Below are positions 34,478 through 43,792 of a DNA stretch of 64,000 nt, piece by piece. The position numbers and the translations under genes were made by a program. Within the stretch, counting starts at the first letter, position 1. Each line of letters begins with the position of its first letter. The notes under the pieces are model-generated. The model had not been told where the DNA came from, made no database searches, and saw only the letters and a program-made list of their open reading frames with translations. This stretch comes from Flavobacterium aestivum (GTDB lineage: Bacteria > Bacteroidota > Bacteroidia > Flavobacteriales > Flavobacteriaceae), in NCBI RefSeq assembly GCF_026870175.2, contig NZ_CP113977.2:4402001-4466000 (forward strand). Direction: 5' to 3'.

Positions 34478-36366
34478 AATGCAAATTTTTTATCTAAATC
34501 TTCCACACGCATGGTGATGAAAGTGGGTTTTTGAAATGGGGAAACATTAGGATCTTTGCAAGCAAAAAGACCATTAACTAAATTTTCTTGTTCTTTTTCA
34601 GTCAAATAAGCTCCAGTTTTGACTGCTAAACTTTTGGCCATTGACTTAGCTATAGTATCGTTTTGACTGAAACTATTTTCCGGGATTCCGTTATGCAAAT
34701 CACTCAATAATTGGTCTAAAACAACTGCTACTTCGCTCTCGGTAATATTTACTGGAATACCAGAAATTACAACATGATCTGTATTAGACTCTTCAAAAAC
34801 AAATCCCGTATTGATTAAAGATTGCTGTAGCTCCGCAATAAGTTCCATTTCTCTTTCTGAATAAAACAAATTGATTGGAAACAATAATTGCTGACTCGAA
34901 GCGTGTTGCACAGTCATATTTACAAGAAATTGTTCATACAAAATACGCTGATGTGCTCTATTTTGATCGACAATTACCATCCCAGATTTTATGGGAGAAA
35001 CAATATATTTTTTATGAATCTGGTAAGTTTTATGAACCGCTTGTTCTACTTCATGATCATTAAACAAAGACGAAGTAACCTCTTCGTTTTCGAAAGCGAA
35101 TTCATTATTTTCAAAAGTATAGTCATTATTGCTTGAAGCAAATTCAGTACCTCCGGAAACAATACCAGTATCGTGCTTTACATCAACATACAAACTCTCC
35201 CAACTGGCAGTAGGTTCGACTCTTTTATAAGTTGAAAAAGATTTATTAGGCTTATCCTCTGCAAAAGGATTAAAATTAGTATCGATTTGAATAGTTGGAG
35301 CCTCACCTTCCATATTTTTATAATGATAAGGCGTATCTAAATTAGCATCTCGTTCAAAATCCAGAACGGGAGCTACATTAAACTGACCTAAACTATGTTT
35401 TATCGATGCTCTTAAAATAGCATACATCGCACTTTCGTTATCAAACTTAATTTCAGTTTTCGTAGGATGTATATTGATATCAATAGTATTTGGAGGCACA
35501 GTCAAATACAAGTAATAGCTGGGTTGTGCACCATCTTTCAGGATTCCTTCATAAGCAGCCATAACAGCATGGTGCAAATACGGGCTTTTTATAAATCTAT
35601 CATTGACAAAGAAAAACTGCTCTCCCCTACTTTTTTTAGCAAATTCCGGTTTACTAACAAACCCTTGAATATGCATCATTTCTGTATCTTCAACAACTGG
35701 AACCAGCTTTTCATTGGTCTTTCCACCAAAAAAATTAACAACACGCTGTCTTAAAGTCGATGGTGGCAAATTGTACATATCATTACCATTGTGGTAAAAC
35801 GTAAAATGAATTTTAGGGTGTGCCAAAGCAACACGCTGAAACTCATCAATTACGTGACGATATTCCACGGTGTCCGATTTTAAGAAATTACGGCGCGCAG
35901 GGATGTTGAAAAATAAATTCTTGACAGCAAATGAAGTACCTTTTGGTAAAACAGCCACGTCTTGAGATACAAACTTACTACCTTCTATAATGATGTGGGT
36001 CCCTAATTCCTCCTGCTCCAATTTGGTTTTCATTTCCATATGGGCAATCGCAGCAATAGAAGCCAAAGCTTCACCACGAAAACCTTTAGTATGTAATGAA
36101 AATAAATCTTCGGCTTGACGAATCTTGGATGTTGCATGACGTTCAAAACACAAGCGTGCATCGGTTACGTTCATTCCAGAACCATTGTCAATTACTTGAA
36201 TCAATGATTTTCCTGCATCTTTTATGATTAATTTAATATCGGTCGCTTTCGCGTCAACAGCATTTTCTAACAGTTCTTTTACCACAGAAGCAGGTCTTTG
36301 AACCACCTCTCCAGCGGCAATTTGATTGGCAACATGATCAGGAAGCAATTGAATTATACTCGACAT
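34474..36366 (-). CDS. mutL: DNA mismatch-repair protein MutL
   Basis: A 630-residue GHKL ATPase. The N-terminus reads IIQLLPDHVANQIAAGEVVQRPASVVKELLENAVDA, with the ATP-lid motifs DNGSGM and TKGFRGEALASIA. The C-terminal dimerisation domain begins near residue 445. A DQHAAHERILYE-type motif is here DQNRAHQRILYEQF, so the DQHA(X)2E endonuclease motif is not intact. The ATG at 36366 was chosen because the family start is conserved and a -7 element lies about 55 bases upstream; a 55-codon extension is rejected. Confidence 0.95.
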   Translation of the reverse strand: MSSIIQLLPDHVANQIAAGEVVQRPASVVKELLENAVDAKATDIKLIIKDAGKSLIQVIDNGSGMNVTDARLCFERHATSKIRQAEDLFSLHTKGFRGEALASIAAIAHMEMKTKLEQEELGTHIIIEGSKFVSQDVAVLPKGTSFAVKNLFFNIPARRNFLKSDTVEYRHVIDEFQRVALAHPKIHFTFYHNGNDMYNLPPSTLRQRVVNFFGGKTNEKLVPVVEDTEMMHIQGFVSKPEFAKKSRGEQFFFVNDRFIKSPYLHHAVMAAYEGILKDGAQPSYYLYLTVPPNTIDINIHPTKTEIKFDNESAMYAILRASIKHSLGQFNVAPVLDFERDANLDTPYHYKNMEGEAPTIQIDTNFNPFAEDKPNKSFSTYKRVEPTASWESLYVDVKHDTGIVSGGTEFASSNNDYTFENNEFAFENEEVTSSLFNDHEVEQAVHKTYQIHKKYIVSPIKSGMVIVDQNRAHQRILYEQFLVNMTVQHASSQQLLFPINLFYSEREMELIAELQQSLINTGFVFEESNTDHVVISGIPVNITESEVAVVLDQLLSDLHNGIPENSFSQNDTIAKSMAKSLAVKTGAYLTEKEQENLVNGLFACKDPNVSPFQKPTFITMRVEDLDKKFAL

Positions 36367-36419
36367 TAAATAACTTATTTTTAATTTATGGGGACTTTTT
36401 TTAAAAAACCAAAGGAGGA

Positions 36420-36427
36420 CAAATTTA
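36420..36427 (-). promoter_or_regulatory. Candidate -7 element of mutL
   Basis: On the minus strand these bases are TAAATTTG, matching TAnnTTTG. The position supports the mutL start at 36366. Confidence 0.45.
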
Positions 36428-36634
36428 ATGAATTTCCATTGGGTTTTACCTCTTTGAGAGTCATAAAAAAAATCAAATTTACACCTACAGCTAATCCTTT
36501 TAAAACCAACAACAAAAAGATCTATGAACATTTATTTAGACACAAAAACTTCTATTTTCTAAATTAAAACGTTCAGCATCAAATATAACAATTAAGAAGA
36601 TTCTGTAAAATCCCGTGAATCACAAAAAAAGCAT

Positions 36635-36678
36635 AAAAAAAGCCTATTCCATTCAGCGAATGGCATAGGCTTTTTTAG
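36635..36678. terminator. Terminator downstream of ribH
   Basis: A 14-bp stem with one mismatch (AAGCCTATTCCATT and AATGGCATAGGCTT) has T-runs on both strands. It lies about 45 bases past the ribH stop. Confidence 0.85.
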
Positions 36679-36722
36679 CTATTAGTTACTAGTGTTTAGT
36701 TATTACTAATCACTAAATTTGA

Positions 36723-37295
36723 TTATTCCTCTATTTGTAAAGGTAAATTTTCAATTCGCAAAGCACCCGGAGACAACAAATGTTGATTGTCTATTTGGTG
36801 GGTCAAAGAAGCTTGTTGACGAATATAAGCCATTTTTATGGCCGCAATAGCAGCTTCAGTTCCTTTGTTTCCGTGAATACCTCCACTTCTATCAATAGAT
36901 TGCTGCATCGTATTGTCAGTCAATACACAGAAAATAACAGGAATATCCGTTTGAACATTCAAGTCTTTAATCCCTTGAGTAACTCCCTCACACACAAAAT
37001 CAAAATGTTTGGTTTGTCCTTGAATCACACAACCAATTGCAATTACTGCATCTACATTTTGGGTTTGCAACATTTTTTTAGAGCCATAAATCAGTTCAAA
37101 ACTCCCTGGTACATTCCAGCGAATAATATGATGAGACGGCACTTGATTTTCCAACAAAGCCGTAAGAGCTCCATTATAAAGTCCTTCGGTGATAGTATCG
37201 TTCCATTCTGAAACAACAATCCCAAAGCGAAAGTCTTTCGCGTTTGGGATTGTGTTTTTATCGTAATCAGATAAATTTTTATTTACGGTAGCCAT
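36723..37295 (-). CDS. ribH: RibH, 6,7-dimethyl-8-ribityllumazine synthase
   Basis: A 190-residue lumazine synthase that condenses the RibD-pathway pyrimidine with dihydroxybutanone phosphate. Substrate-binding segments FRFGIVVSEWND, NVPGSFELIYGSKKML and AIGCVIQGQTKHFDFVCEGVTQGI are present, with VIFCVLTDNTMQQSIDRSGG. The C-terminus runs about 25 residues beyond the minimal family length. The protein forms an icosahedral or pentameric shell in other bacteria. It follows the TPR gene upstream (90 bases) on the same strand. Confidence 0.96.
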   Translation of the reverse strand: MATVNKNLSDYDKNTIPNAKDFRFGIVVSEWNDTITEGLYNGALTALLENQVPSHHIIRWNVPGSFELIYGSKKMLQTQNVDAVIAIGCVIQGQTKHFDFVCEGVTQGIKDLNVQTDIPVIFCVLTDNTMQQSIDRSGGIHGNKGTEAAIAAIKMAYIRQQASLTHQIDNQHLLSPGALRIENLPLQIEE

Positions 37296-37384
37296 TTTAT
37301 TTTAGAATTTAGATTTTAGAATTCAGATTTCAGATAATAAAGATAAAACTTTGAAATCATAAACCAACAATCCTAAATCATTTT

Positions 37385-38164
37385 TTACTCTTGTGACAAA
37401 CCAATCAAACCATCAACTACAGCACCTTCTGGAGTGTTTTCGTAATTTTCTTTAATATCTGTAAAATATTTCAACGCATCTGCCTTATTTCCTAAAGCCA
37501 ATGCTACTTTTCCAGCTTTCATCAAGAAACGTGGAGTTGTAAAATCATTTTTACTAGTTTCAACAGCTTTCAAATAGTAATCTAAAGCTTCTTTTGGTTG
37601 ATTTTTTTGAGAATAAGCATCTCCAATAGCACCTTTTGCCAAAGCACCTAAAATAACATCCTCTGAAGTGAATTTACCTAAAAAAGTAATTGCTTCATCG
37701 TATTTACCAGTATTCAAATAAGCAATTCCTGCATAGTAATTAGCTAAATTACCTGCTGCTGTACCAGAATATTCATCGGCAATTTTTACAAATCCAAATT
37801 TACCTTCAGAACCATTCAATGACAATTTATATAATGAATCACTAGCTACACCATTAGTTGCTTTTTCAAAATTAGATTGCGCCACAAACATTTCACTCGC
37901 TGCATCTTCTTCTTTAGGGTTTACTACAAATTTTTGATAAGCAAAATACCCAACAGTTACCAATGTAATAGCACCAACAACTCCAAAAATAATTTTTTGA
38001 TTTTTAGCAACCCAGTCTTCTGTTTTAGAAGCTGTTTCGTCTAATTTAGAAAAAACCTCAGCAGTAGTACTGTCTTTCTCATCAATAATTACATTCTCAA
38101 CTGCATCGTCTTTTACTTCTTTTTCTTTTGGTGTCTTATATCCTCTTTTACTGTAAGTAGCCAT
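37385..38164 (-). CDS. YfgM-like membrane-anchored TPR protein
   Basis: A 259-residue protein with an acidic cytoplasmic N-terminus, one transmembrane helix (about residues 58-76, IIFGVVGAITLVTVGYFAY) and a periplasmic TPR region (about 120-255; repeats such as GNLANYYAGIAYLNTGKYDEAITFL and KGAIGDAYSQKNQPKEALDYYLKAVE). This matches the YfgM/tetratricopeptide group that associates with the Sec translocon in other bacteria. Role here is inferred from architecture only. Confidence 0.85.
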   Translation of the reverse strand: MATYSKRGYKTPKEKEVKDDAVENVIIDEKDSTTAEVFSKLDETASKTEDWVAKNQKIIFGVVGAITLVTVGYFAYQKFVVNPKEEDAASEMFVAQSNFEKATNGVASDSLYKLSLNGSEGKFGFVKIADEYSGTAAGNLANYYAGIAYLNTGKYDEAITFLGKFTSEDVILGALAKGAIGDAYSQKNQPKEALDYYLKAVETSKNDFTTPRFLMKAGKVALALGNKADALKYFTDIKENYENTPEGAVVDGLIGLSQE

Positions 38165-38307
38165 TTAAAATTTAATTTAGTGAACGGCAAAAATAAAATT
38201 TTTATTCAAATGCACGTAAAAAAAATTGATTTTATATTAAAATTTGAAAAAAAATATTTTTATAGCGATTTAACCCATGAAAACAATACCGAATATTCTA
38301 ATAATCA

Positions 38308-38422
38308 GGGCGTGCCACCAGCTAGAAAACAGGGCTATTCACTTTGTGATCAGGGCCCTTTTTCCTAGCTGCTGTCGGGCCATCCGCGCTACTTCGGTAG
38401 CTTGCTTCTGTCCCTCACGCAG
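38308..38422 (+). ncRNA. Structured intergenic element, copy 2
   Basis: A 115-base element matching copy 1 at 23586-23701. The central stem pairs 38319-38335 with 38355-38371 (17 positions, two mismatches), starting CAGCTAG and ending CTAGCTG, and is unrelated in sequence to the copy 1 stem. The second hairpin is GCTAC-TTCG-GTAGC, a UUCG tetraloop, where copy 1 has GTTAC-AAG-GTAAC. The closing GCGTG/CACGC stem is conserved. It fills part of the 374-base gap between the TPR and amidase genes; nothing else but a direct repeat is seen there. Confidence 0.65.
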
Positions 38423-38461
38423 ACTCCTGTTTACAATAAAAAAGGAAAATACAAATTAGCA

Positions 38462-38492
38462 TCCTTTATATCAATATTTTTCAATAATTTGC
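38462..38492. repeat. 31-bp direct repeat, left copy
   Basis: The 31 bases are identical to 39352-39382. This copy lies 46 bases before the amidase start and probably includes its promoter (it ends CAATAATTTGC, near the TAnnTTTG consensus). Confidence 0.9.
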
Positions 38493-38538
38493 GTCCGACT
38501 ATGCAAATTATAATCTATTAATTAAATTAACTATTTAG

Positions 38539-39306
38539 ATGTTTATGTCAAAAAAAACAAAAATTATATTCGCTTTTTTAATAATGATGTTGGCGGTCAA
38601 TACGTATGGTCAATCTAATAATTTCATAGTTACATTAGATGCCGGACATGGTGGTAAAGATGATGGAGCTAAGTATTTCGATAATAAAGAAAAAGATTTA
38701 ACCTTGGCAGTTACCTTGAAAGTAGGCAAGATATTAGAACAAAATTATGGTATTAGCTTGATATATACCCGAAAAACCGATGAGTTTATTGAGCTTCGAG
38801 AAAGAGCAAAAATTTCCAATCGAGCGAGTGCCAATTTATTTGTTTCCATTCATTGTAATGCAAATAAAAGCGCAACAGGAAACGGAAGCGAGACTTATGT
38901 AATGGGTATGTCGAGAGCTAACATGAATTTAGAAGTTTCCAAAGCAGAAAACTCAGTAATCTTTTTAGAAGATAATTACCAGAAAACATATAAAGGTTTT
39001 GATCCAAACAAACCAGAAACGTTAATAGGATTGCAAATCTTACAGGAAAGTAATTTAACGAGCAGTATTGATCTAGCAAATAAAATACAGAATAATTTCT
39101 CAAATTCTATAGCTATAAAATCCAGAGGAATTAAACAAGAACCGCTCTGGGTTTTAGACGCAACTACAATGCCTGGAGTTTTAATCGAGATAGGTTTTAT
39201 TTCTAACAAAAACGATGTAAGTATACTAGAATCAGAAGATGGACAAAATAGTATTGCAACAGCCATTGCCAACGCTATCATAAGTTATAAAAATGAAAAC
39301 TTTTGA
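38539..39306 (+). CDS. N-acetylmuramoyl-L-alanine amidase (Amidase_3)
   Basis: A 255-residue zinc amidase that cleaves the lactyl-peptide bond of peptidoglycan. A signal peptide covers about residues 5-26 (ending NTYG-Q). The zinc site is formed by LDAGHGGKDDGA, the glutamate of NKEKDLTLAV, and the later SIHCNAN. It ends PGVLIEIGFISNKND, the typical Amidase_3 C-terminus with the catalytic glutamate. It is bracketed by exact 31-bp direct repeats (38462 and 39352). Confidence 0.95.
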   Translation: MFMSKKTKIIFAFLIMMLAVNTYGQSNNFIVTLDAGHGGKDDGAKYFDNKEKDLTLAVTLKVGKILEQNYGISLIYTRKTDEFIELRERAKISNRASANLFVSIHCNANKSATGNGSETYVMGMSRANMNLEVSKAENSVIFLEDNYQKTYKGFDPNKPETLIGLQILQESNLTSSIDLANKIQNNFSNSIAIKSRGIKQEPLWVLDATTMPGVLIEIGFISNKNDVSILESEDGQNSIATAIANAIISYKNENF

Positions 39307-39351
39307 AATAGCTGAGCAGAAACTCTTAAAGGAAACCTTAACAAATTGGCC

Positions 39352-39382
39352 TCCTTTATATCAATATTTTTCAATAATTTGC
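39352..39382. repeat. 31-bp direct repeat, right copy
   Basis: Identical to 38462-38492 and located 61 bases before the recF start. A 65-codon open frame crossing it (39293-39490) is judged not to be a gene. Confidence 0.9.
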
Positions 39383-39443
39383 ACCCTCTTTAAAACAGTC
39401 CAGAAAAAGACTTTAAAGTCAACAATTCCAGCAAGATCTCCAG

Positions 39444-40523
39444 ATGTATCTAAAAAAAATATCGTTATTCAATTACAAAAACTTTTCTGAAGCCAATTTC
39501 GAATTTGACAGCAAAATCAATTGTTTTGTGGGCAAAAACGGCATCGGAAAAACCAATGTATTGGATGCCATCTATCATTTGTCCTACGGAAAAAGTTATT
39601 TCAATCCGCTTGCTGTACAAAACATCAAACATGGTGAAGAATTTTTCGTGATTGATGCCGAATTTGAAAAGAACGAAAGAACCGAACAAATTGTTTGCAG
39701 CCTCAAAAAAGGTCAAAAAAAAATACTGAAACGCAACGGAAAAGCCTACGATAAATTTTCGGATCACATAGGATTCATACCCTTGGTTATCATATCACCT
39801 GCCGACAGAGACTTAATTGTAGAAGGAAGTGAGACCCGCAGAAAGTTTATGGACAGCGTGATTTCGCAATTAGACCCACATTATTTACAACAACTCATTC
39901 ATTACCAAAAAGTAATGAATCAGCGCAATGCATTATTAAAGTATTTTGCCCTAAACCACACTTATGACAATGATACCTTATCTATATATAATGAGCAACT
40001 AACTGAATTTGGACAATCTATTTTCGAAAAAAGAAAAACTTTCATTGCCGAGTTCATTCCTATTTTCAACTTTCATCATCATAATATAACTGGCTCACAA
40101 GAATCTGTCCAGATGATTTATGAAAGCCATTTATTCGAAAATGACCTACTCACCTTATTACAACAAAATATCAACAAGGACAGAATCCTGCAATACACCA
40201 GCGTGGGTATTCATAAAGATGACCTTTCTTTTGAAATAGACAATTATCCAATCAAGAAGTTTGGCTCACAAGGTCAGCAAAAATCATTTTTAATCGCCTT
40301 AAAACTAGCACAGTTCGAATTCCTAAAAAAACAAAGTGGCGTAAAACCCATCCTGCTTTTTGACGATATATTCGATAAATTAGACGAAAGTCGGGTATCC
40401 AAAATTATAGAGATGGTGAACAACGACATCTTTGGACAACTTTTTATATCAGATACCCATCCCGAACGTACCGAAACAATAGTAAAATCGACACACCAAA
40501 CTTATACCATTTTCAATTTGTAG
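39444..40523 (+). CDS. recF: RecF, DNA repair and replication protein
   Basis: A 359-residue SMC-like ATPase of recombinational repair. The N-terminus [21 protein letters not shown] and Walker [27 protein letters not shown] (about residues 28-53) are characteristic. The signature motif is [16 protein letters not shown] and Walker B is [16 protein letters not shown]. It loads RecA at gapped DNA with RecO and RecR. It follows the amidase gene and precedes a rhodanese-thioredoxin gene. Confidence 0.96.
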   Translation: MYLKKISLFNYKNFSEANFEFDSKINCFVGKNGIGKTNVLDAIYHLSYGKSYFNPLAVQNIKHGEEFFVIDAEFEKNERTEQIVCSLKKGQKKILKRNGKAYDKFSDHIGFIPLVIISPADRDLIVEGSETRRKFMDSVISQLDPHYLQQLIHYQKVMNQRNALLKYFALNHTYDNDTLSIYNEQLTEFGQSIFEKRKTFIAEFIPIFNFHHHNITGSQESVQMIYESHLFENDLLTLLQQNINKDRILQYTSVGIHKDDLSFEIDNYPIKKFGSQGQQKSFLIALKLAQFEFLKKQSGVKPILLFDDIFDKLDESRVSKIIEMVNNDIFGQLFISDTHPERTETIVKSTHQTYTIFNL

Positions 40524-40603
40524 CTTTAATTTAAGATTCCTTAAAGATTCAAAAAAGTAAAAATTGCTTATTTTTACACCAACTCTAAATCATTTATACA
40601 TTA

Positions 40604-41302
40604 ATGAAAACAAATCACCTATATCTGTTCATTATATCTTTTATTCTGTTTTCCTGCACCGGACAAACGAACCCTGCAGTTAAAACTGTTGATGTCAAAA
40701 CGTATTCAGAAAAAATAAAAGCAACTCCAAATGCCCAAATCCTAGATGTTCGTACGCCAGAGGAATATGCAACAGGACATATCGAAAACTCTGACAATGT
40801 AAACTGGCTTAGCGATAGTTTTATTTTAAGAACAGACAAGTACGACAAAACAAAACCTGTCTTTGTATATTGCAAAAGTGGCGGAAGAAGTATTAAAGCT
40901 GCCAATAAATTAGCCGAATTAGGTTTTACCACCATTTACAATCTTGATGGCGGAATTCTAAAATGGGAAGCCGCAGGACTATCAAAACCCGATGATAAAA
41001 TCATAGGTGTTTGTAGTCAGGAATATGCTGAATTATTGAATACAGATAAAGAAGTATTGATTAATTTTTACGCCCCTTGGTGTGCGCCCTGCAAAAAAAT
41101 GGAACCTTATATCCTAAAAATGCAAAAAGAAATGAGTGATAAAGTAGTTATCATCCGATTGAACGCTGATGAAAACAAAACTATCATGCAGGATTTAAAA
41201 ATCAGCGAACTCCCTACTCTATTATTGTATAAAAACAAAACAATAAAATGGCAGAATTCAGGATTTATTAGTGAAGAAGATTTAAAAAAACAATTATTAT
41301 AA
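40604..41302 (+). CDS. Rhodanese-thioredoxin fusion lipoprotein
   Basis: A 232-residue protein with a lipoprotein signal (IISFILFSCTG, lipid on Cys18). Residues about 35-130 are a rhodanese domain with the active-site loop VYCKSGGRS; residues about 135-232 are a thioredoxin domain with WCAPCKK. Such fusions should act at the periplasmic face of a membrane, transferring sulfur or managing disulfides. The rhodanese cysteine and both thioredoxin cysteines are present, so both halves look competent. Physiological partner unknown. Confidence 0.9.
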   Translation: MKTNHLYLFIISFILFSCTGQTNPAVKTVDVKTYSEKIKATPNAQILDVRTPEEYATGHIENSDNVNWLSDSFILRTDKYDKTKPVFVYCKSGGRSIKAANKLAELGFTTIYNLDGGILKWEAAGLSKPDDKIIGVCSQEYAELLNTDKEVLINFYAPWCAPCKKMEPYILKMQKEMSDKVVIIRLNADENKTIMQDLKISELPTLLLYKNKTIKWQNSGFISEEDLKKQLL

Positions 41303-41309
41303 TCTGCCC

Positions 41310-41981
41310 ATGCTAACAAAAGACACCTTACAATTCCTGGAAGATTTAAAAGCCAATAACAATCGTGATTGGTTTCTTGAAAACAAAAAACGCTACGAAG
41401 CCGTAAAGAAAGACTATCACCAATTGATAGCTGCTTTACTTGATGCCATGAAGCCACTTGATCCATCACTAGAAATGCTGGAAGTCAAGAACTGCGCCTT
41501 TAGAATCAATAGAGATGTTCGATTTTCTAAAGACAAGTCACCTTATAAAACCAATTTAGGGATCTGGATATCTCCTGGTGCCAAAAACGCCGAAGCTTCT
41601 GGCTATTATCTTCATATAGAAAATGGAAAATGTTTTGTTGGAGGCGGATTATATTCTCCAGAACCCAACCAACTAAAAAAAATCAGAAAAGAAATTCATT
41701 TTTTCTATGATGATTTAGTAGAGATCATAAATGACAAAACATTTCAGTCTACTTATCAGAATTTAAATAGAGACGAAAATATGACTTTAAAAAATCCTCC
41801 AAAAGGATATGATAAAGAAGACCCAGCCATTGAATACTTAAAATTAAAGAGCTATACCGCTACTCAAAATTTTGACACAAAACTGGCCACCCAAAAAGAC
41901 TTTGTACCTATTATGGTAGAAAAAATGATCGCATTAAAACCTTTGAATAATTTTATTAATAGAGCTTTAGATTCAGAATAG
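41310..41981 (+). CDS. DUF2461-domain protein
   Basis: A 223-residue protein of the DUF2461 (TIGR02453) family. The conserved LEDLKANNNRDWFLENKKRYE start, RINRDVRFSKDKSPYKTNLGIW in the middle, and HIENGKCFVGGGLY are present. No catalytic motif is known for the family. It begins 8 bases after the rhodanese-thioredoxin stop. Confidence 0.9.
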   Translation: MLTKDTLQFLEDLKANNNRDWFLENKKRYEAVKKDYHQLIAALLDAMKPLDPSLEMLEVKNCAFRINRDVRFSKDKSPYKTNLGIWISPGAKNAEASGYYLHIENGKCFVGGGLYSPEPNQLKKIRKEIHFFYDDLVEIINDKTFQSTYQNLNRDENMTLKNPPKGYDKEDPAIEYLKLKSYTATQNFDTKLATQKDFVPIMVEKMIALKPLNNFINRALDSE

Positions 41982-42016
41982 CTTTAAAAACCAACCCCTA
42001 CTTAATCCAATTCTTT

Positions 42017-43030
42017 ATGGAGATTTTAAATAATTTTTCTTTAAAAAACTATAATACATTTGGCATTGAAGCCAAAGCCCAACAGTTTGTCGCCGTTCAC
42101 AGTGTATCCGAATTGAAAAACATTTTGGAACAAAACAAATCAAATAAAAAATTTATTCTTGGCGGTGGAAGCAACATGCTTCTAACAAAAGATATTGAAG
42201 CTTTGGTAGTCCATATCGATTTAAAAGGAAAAAAAATTCTAAAAGAAGACACCGATTTTGTTTGGGTTGAAGGACAAGCTGGAGAAAACTGGCACGAATT
42301 TGTACTGTGGGCCATTGATCAAAATTTTGGAGGATTAGAAAACATGTCTCTTATCCCAGGAAATGTAGGTACCACTCCTGTACAAAATATTGGAGCTTAC
42401 GGTGTTGAAATGAAAGACACTTTTGTTTCTTGTGATGCCATAAATATCGAAAATCAAGAAACAAAAACATTCACAAAAGAGGAATGTAATTTTGGATACC
42501 GAGAAAGTATTTTCAAAAACGAAGTAAAAAATCAATACGTTATAACTTCAGTTATTTTTAAACTTACAAAGCACAACCATAAAATCAATACTTCATACGG
42601 AGATATTACTGCTGAGTTAGCAAAAAACAACATTGCAACTCCCGGTTTAAAAGACGTTAGCAATGCCGTAATTGCCATTCGAAAAAGCAAATTACCTGAT
42701 CCTGCTGAATTAGGAAACAGTGGTAGTTTTTTTAAAAACCCAATACTTTTAAAAACTGATTTCGAGAAAATTCATCAAAAATTCCCAGAAATGAGATTCT
42801 TTGATATTTCAGAAGCCGAAGTCAAAGTCCCAGCTGGTTGGTTAATTGAACAAGCAGGTCTAAAAGGAAAACGTTTTGGAGATGCCGGAATTCATAAAAA
42901 TCAAGCGCTTGTACTCGTAAATTACGGAAATGCTACTGGACAGGAAATTTTGAATGTTTCTAAAAAAGTTCAAGATACCGTTTTTGAAACCTTTGGCATT
43001 CATATTGAAGCTGAAGTAAACATAATATAG
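42017..43030 (+). CDS. murB: MurB, UDP-N-acetylenolpyruvoylglucosamine reductase
   Basis: A 337-residue FAD enzyme of peptidoglycan synthesis that reduces UDP-GlcNAc-enolpyruvate. FAD-binding segments NYNTFGIEAKAQQFV, FILGGGSNMLL and the NMSLIPGNVGTTPVQNIGAYGVE signature are visible. The catalytic NSGSFFKNPIL and the final QALVLVNYGNATGQEI are typical of the type I (E. coli-like) enzyme. It lies between the DUF2461 gene and the PaiB-like gene. Confidence 0.96.
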   Translation: MEILNNFSLKNYNTFGIEAKAQQFVAVHSVSELKNILEQNKSNKKFILGGGSNMLLTKDIEALVVHIDLKGKKILKEDTDFVWVEGQAGENWHEFVLWAIDQNFGGLENMSLIPGNVGTTPVQNIGAYGVEMKDTFVSCDAINIENQETKTFTKEECNFGYRESIFKNEVKNQYVITSVIFKLTKHNHKINTSYGDITAELAKNNIATPGLKDVSNAVIAIRKSKLPDPAELGNSGSFFKNPILLKTDFEKIHQKFPEMRFFDISEAEVKVPAGWLIEQAGLKGKRFGDAGIHKNQALVLVNYGNATGQEILNVSKKVQDTVFETFGIHIEAEVNII

Positions 43031-43104
43031 ATAGCAGGTTTTACAATTCAAATTCCGGATTACGAAAAAACTGCTCTAAATTCAAGAATCTAAATTAACA
43101 GAAA

Positions 43105-43719
43105 ATGTATATACCTGATTTATTCAAAAACGAAAACCCAGAAGCCATTAGAACCTTTTTGAAAGAGAATGCTTTTGGAATCCTTATCAATCAAACCAAT
43201 GGAAAATTATGGGTAACTCATATCCCTTTGGAATTAGATTATAACAAAGATGGTGAAGAAATTTTATATGGCCATATCTCAAAAGAGAATCCACAATGGA
43301 CAGCTTTTGAATCGAATGACGACGTTTTAGCAGTATTTACAGGAGTTCATTCCTATATTTCCCCTTCTTGGTATGACCATGAAAATGTACCTACTTGGAA
43401 TTACTCGGCTGTTCATGTTTATGGAAAAATTAAAATCGTAGAAGGAGATGCCGTAATCGAATCCTTGAGTAAACTGGTGGACAAATATGAGCAAAACTCA
43501 AAATGCCCAGTTAGAGTCGCCGATCTATCAAAGAAAACAATGATGGAAGCTAGAGGAGTTGTAGCTTTTGAAATTAAAATACAAGAAATACAGGCTCTAA
43601 CCAAAATGTCACAAAACAGAGATGACAAAAATTATGCAGCTATTATTAAAGAACTTAACAATACAGAAAATCCGCAATCTATAGCAGTAGCAAAAGAAAT
43701 GGAAAAATACAGAAAGTAA
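43105..43719 (+). CDS. PaiB-like FMN-binding protein
   Basis: A 204-residue protein annotated as FMN-binding negative transcriptional regulator of the PaiB type. It begins MYIPDLFKNENPEAIRTFLKENAFGILI, with the split-barrel FMN fold in WVTHIPLELDY and YGHISKENPQW, then YISPSWYDHENVPTWNYSAVHVYGKI. PaiB in Bacillus influences sporulation and protease genes, but most relatives are uncharacterised flavoproteins. No DNA-binding motif was evident. Confidence 0.88.
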   Translation: MYIPDLFKNENPEAIRTFLKENAFGILINQTNGKLWVTHIPLELDYNKDGEEILYGHISKENPQWTAFESNDDVLAVFTGVHSYISPSWYDHENVPTWNYSAVHVYGKIKIVEGDAVIESLSKLVDKYEQNSKCPVRVADLSKKTMMEARGVVAFEIKIQEIQALTKMSQNRDDKNYAAIIKELNNTENPQSIAVAKEMEKYRK

Positions 43720-43792
43720 TTACCAATTTTACATTGAAAATTGGTAATTGCTAATTACATTTGCAGTCGTTTTAAAAGCCAAAAAATAAAAG

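Noticed and set aside
34474..36531. Long mutL start at 36531
   Set aside because: The extra 55 residues are not MutL-like and lie upstream of a promoter-like TAAATTTG; the conserved N-terminus begins at 36366.
39293..39490. 65-codon open frame between amidase and recF
   Set aside because: It overlaps both genes and contains the right copy of the 31-bp direct repeat; no recognisable domain.
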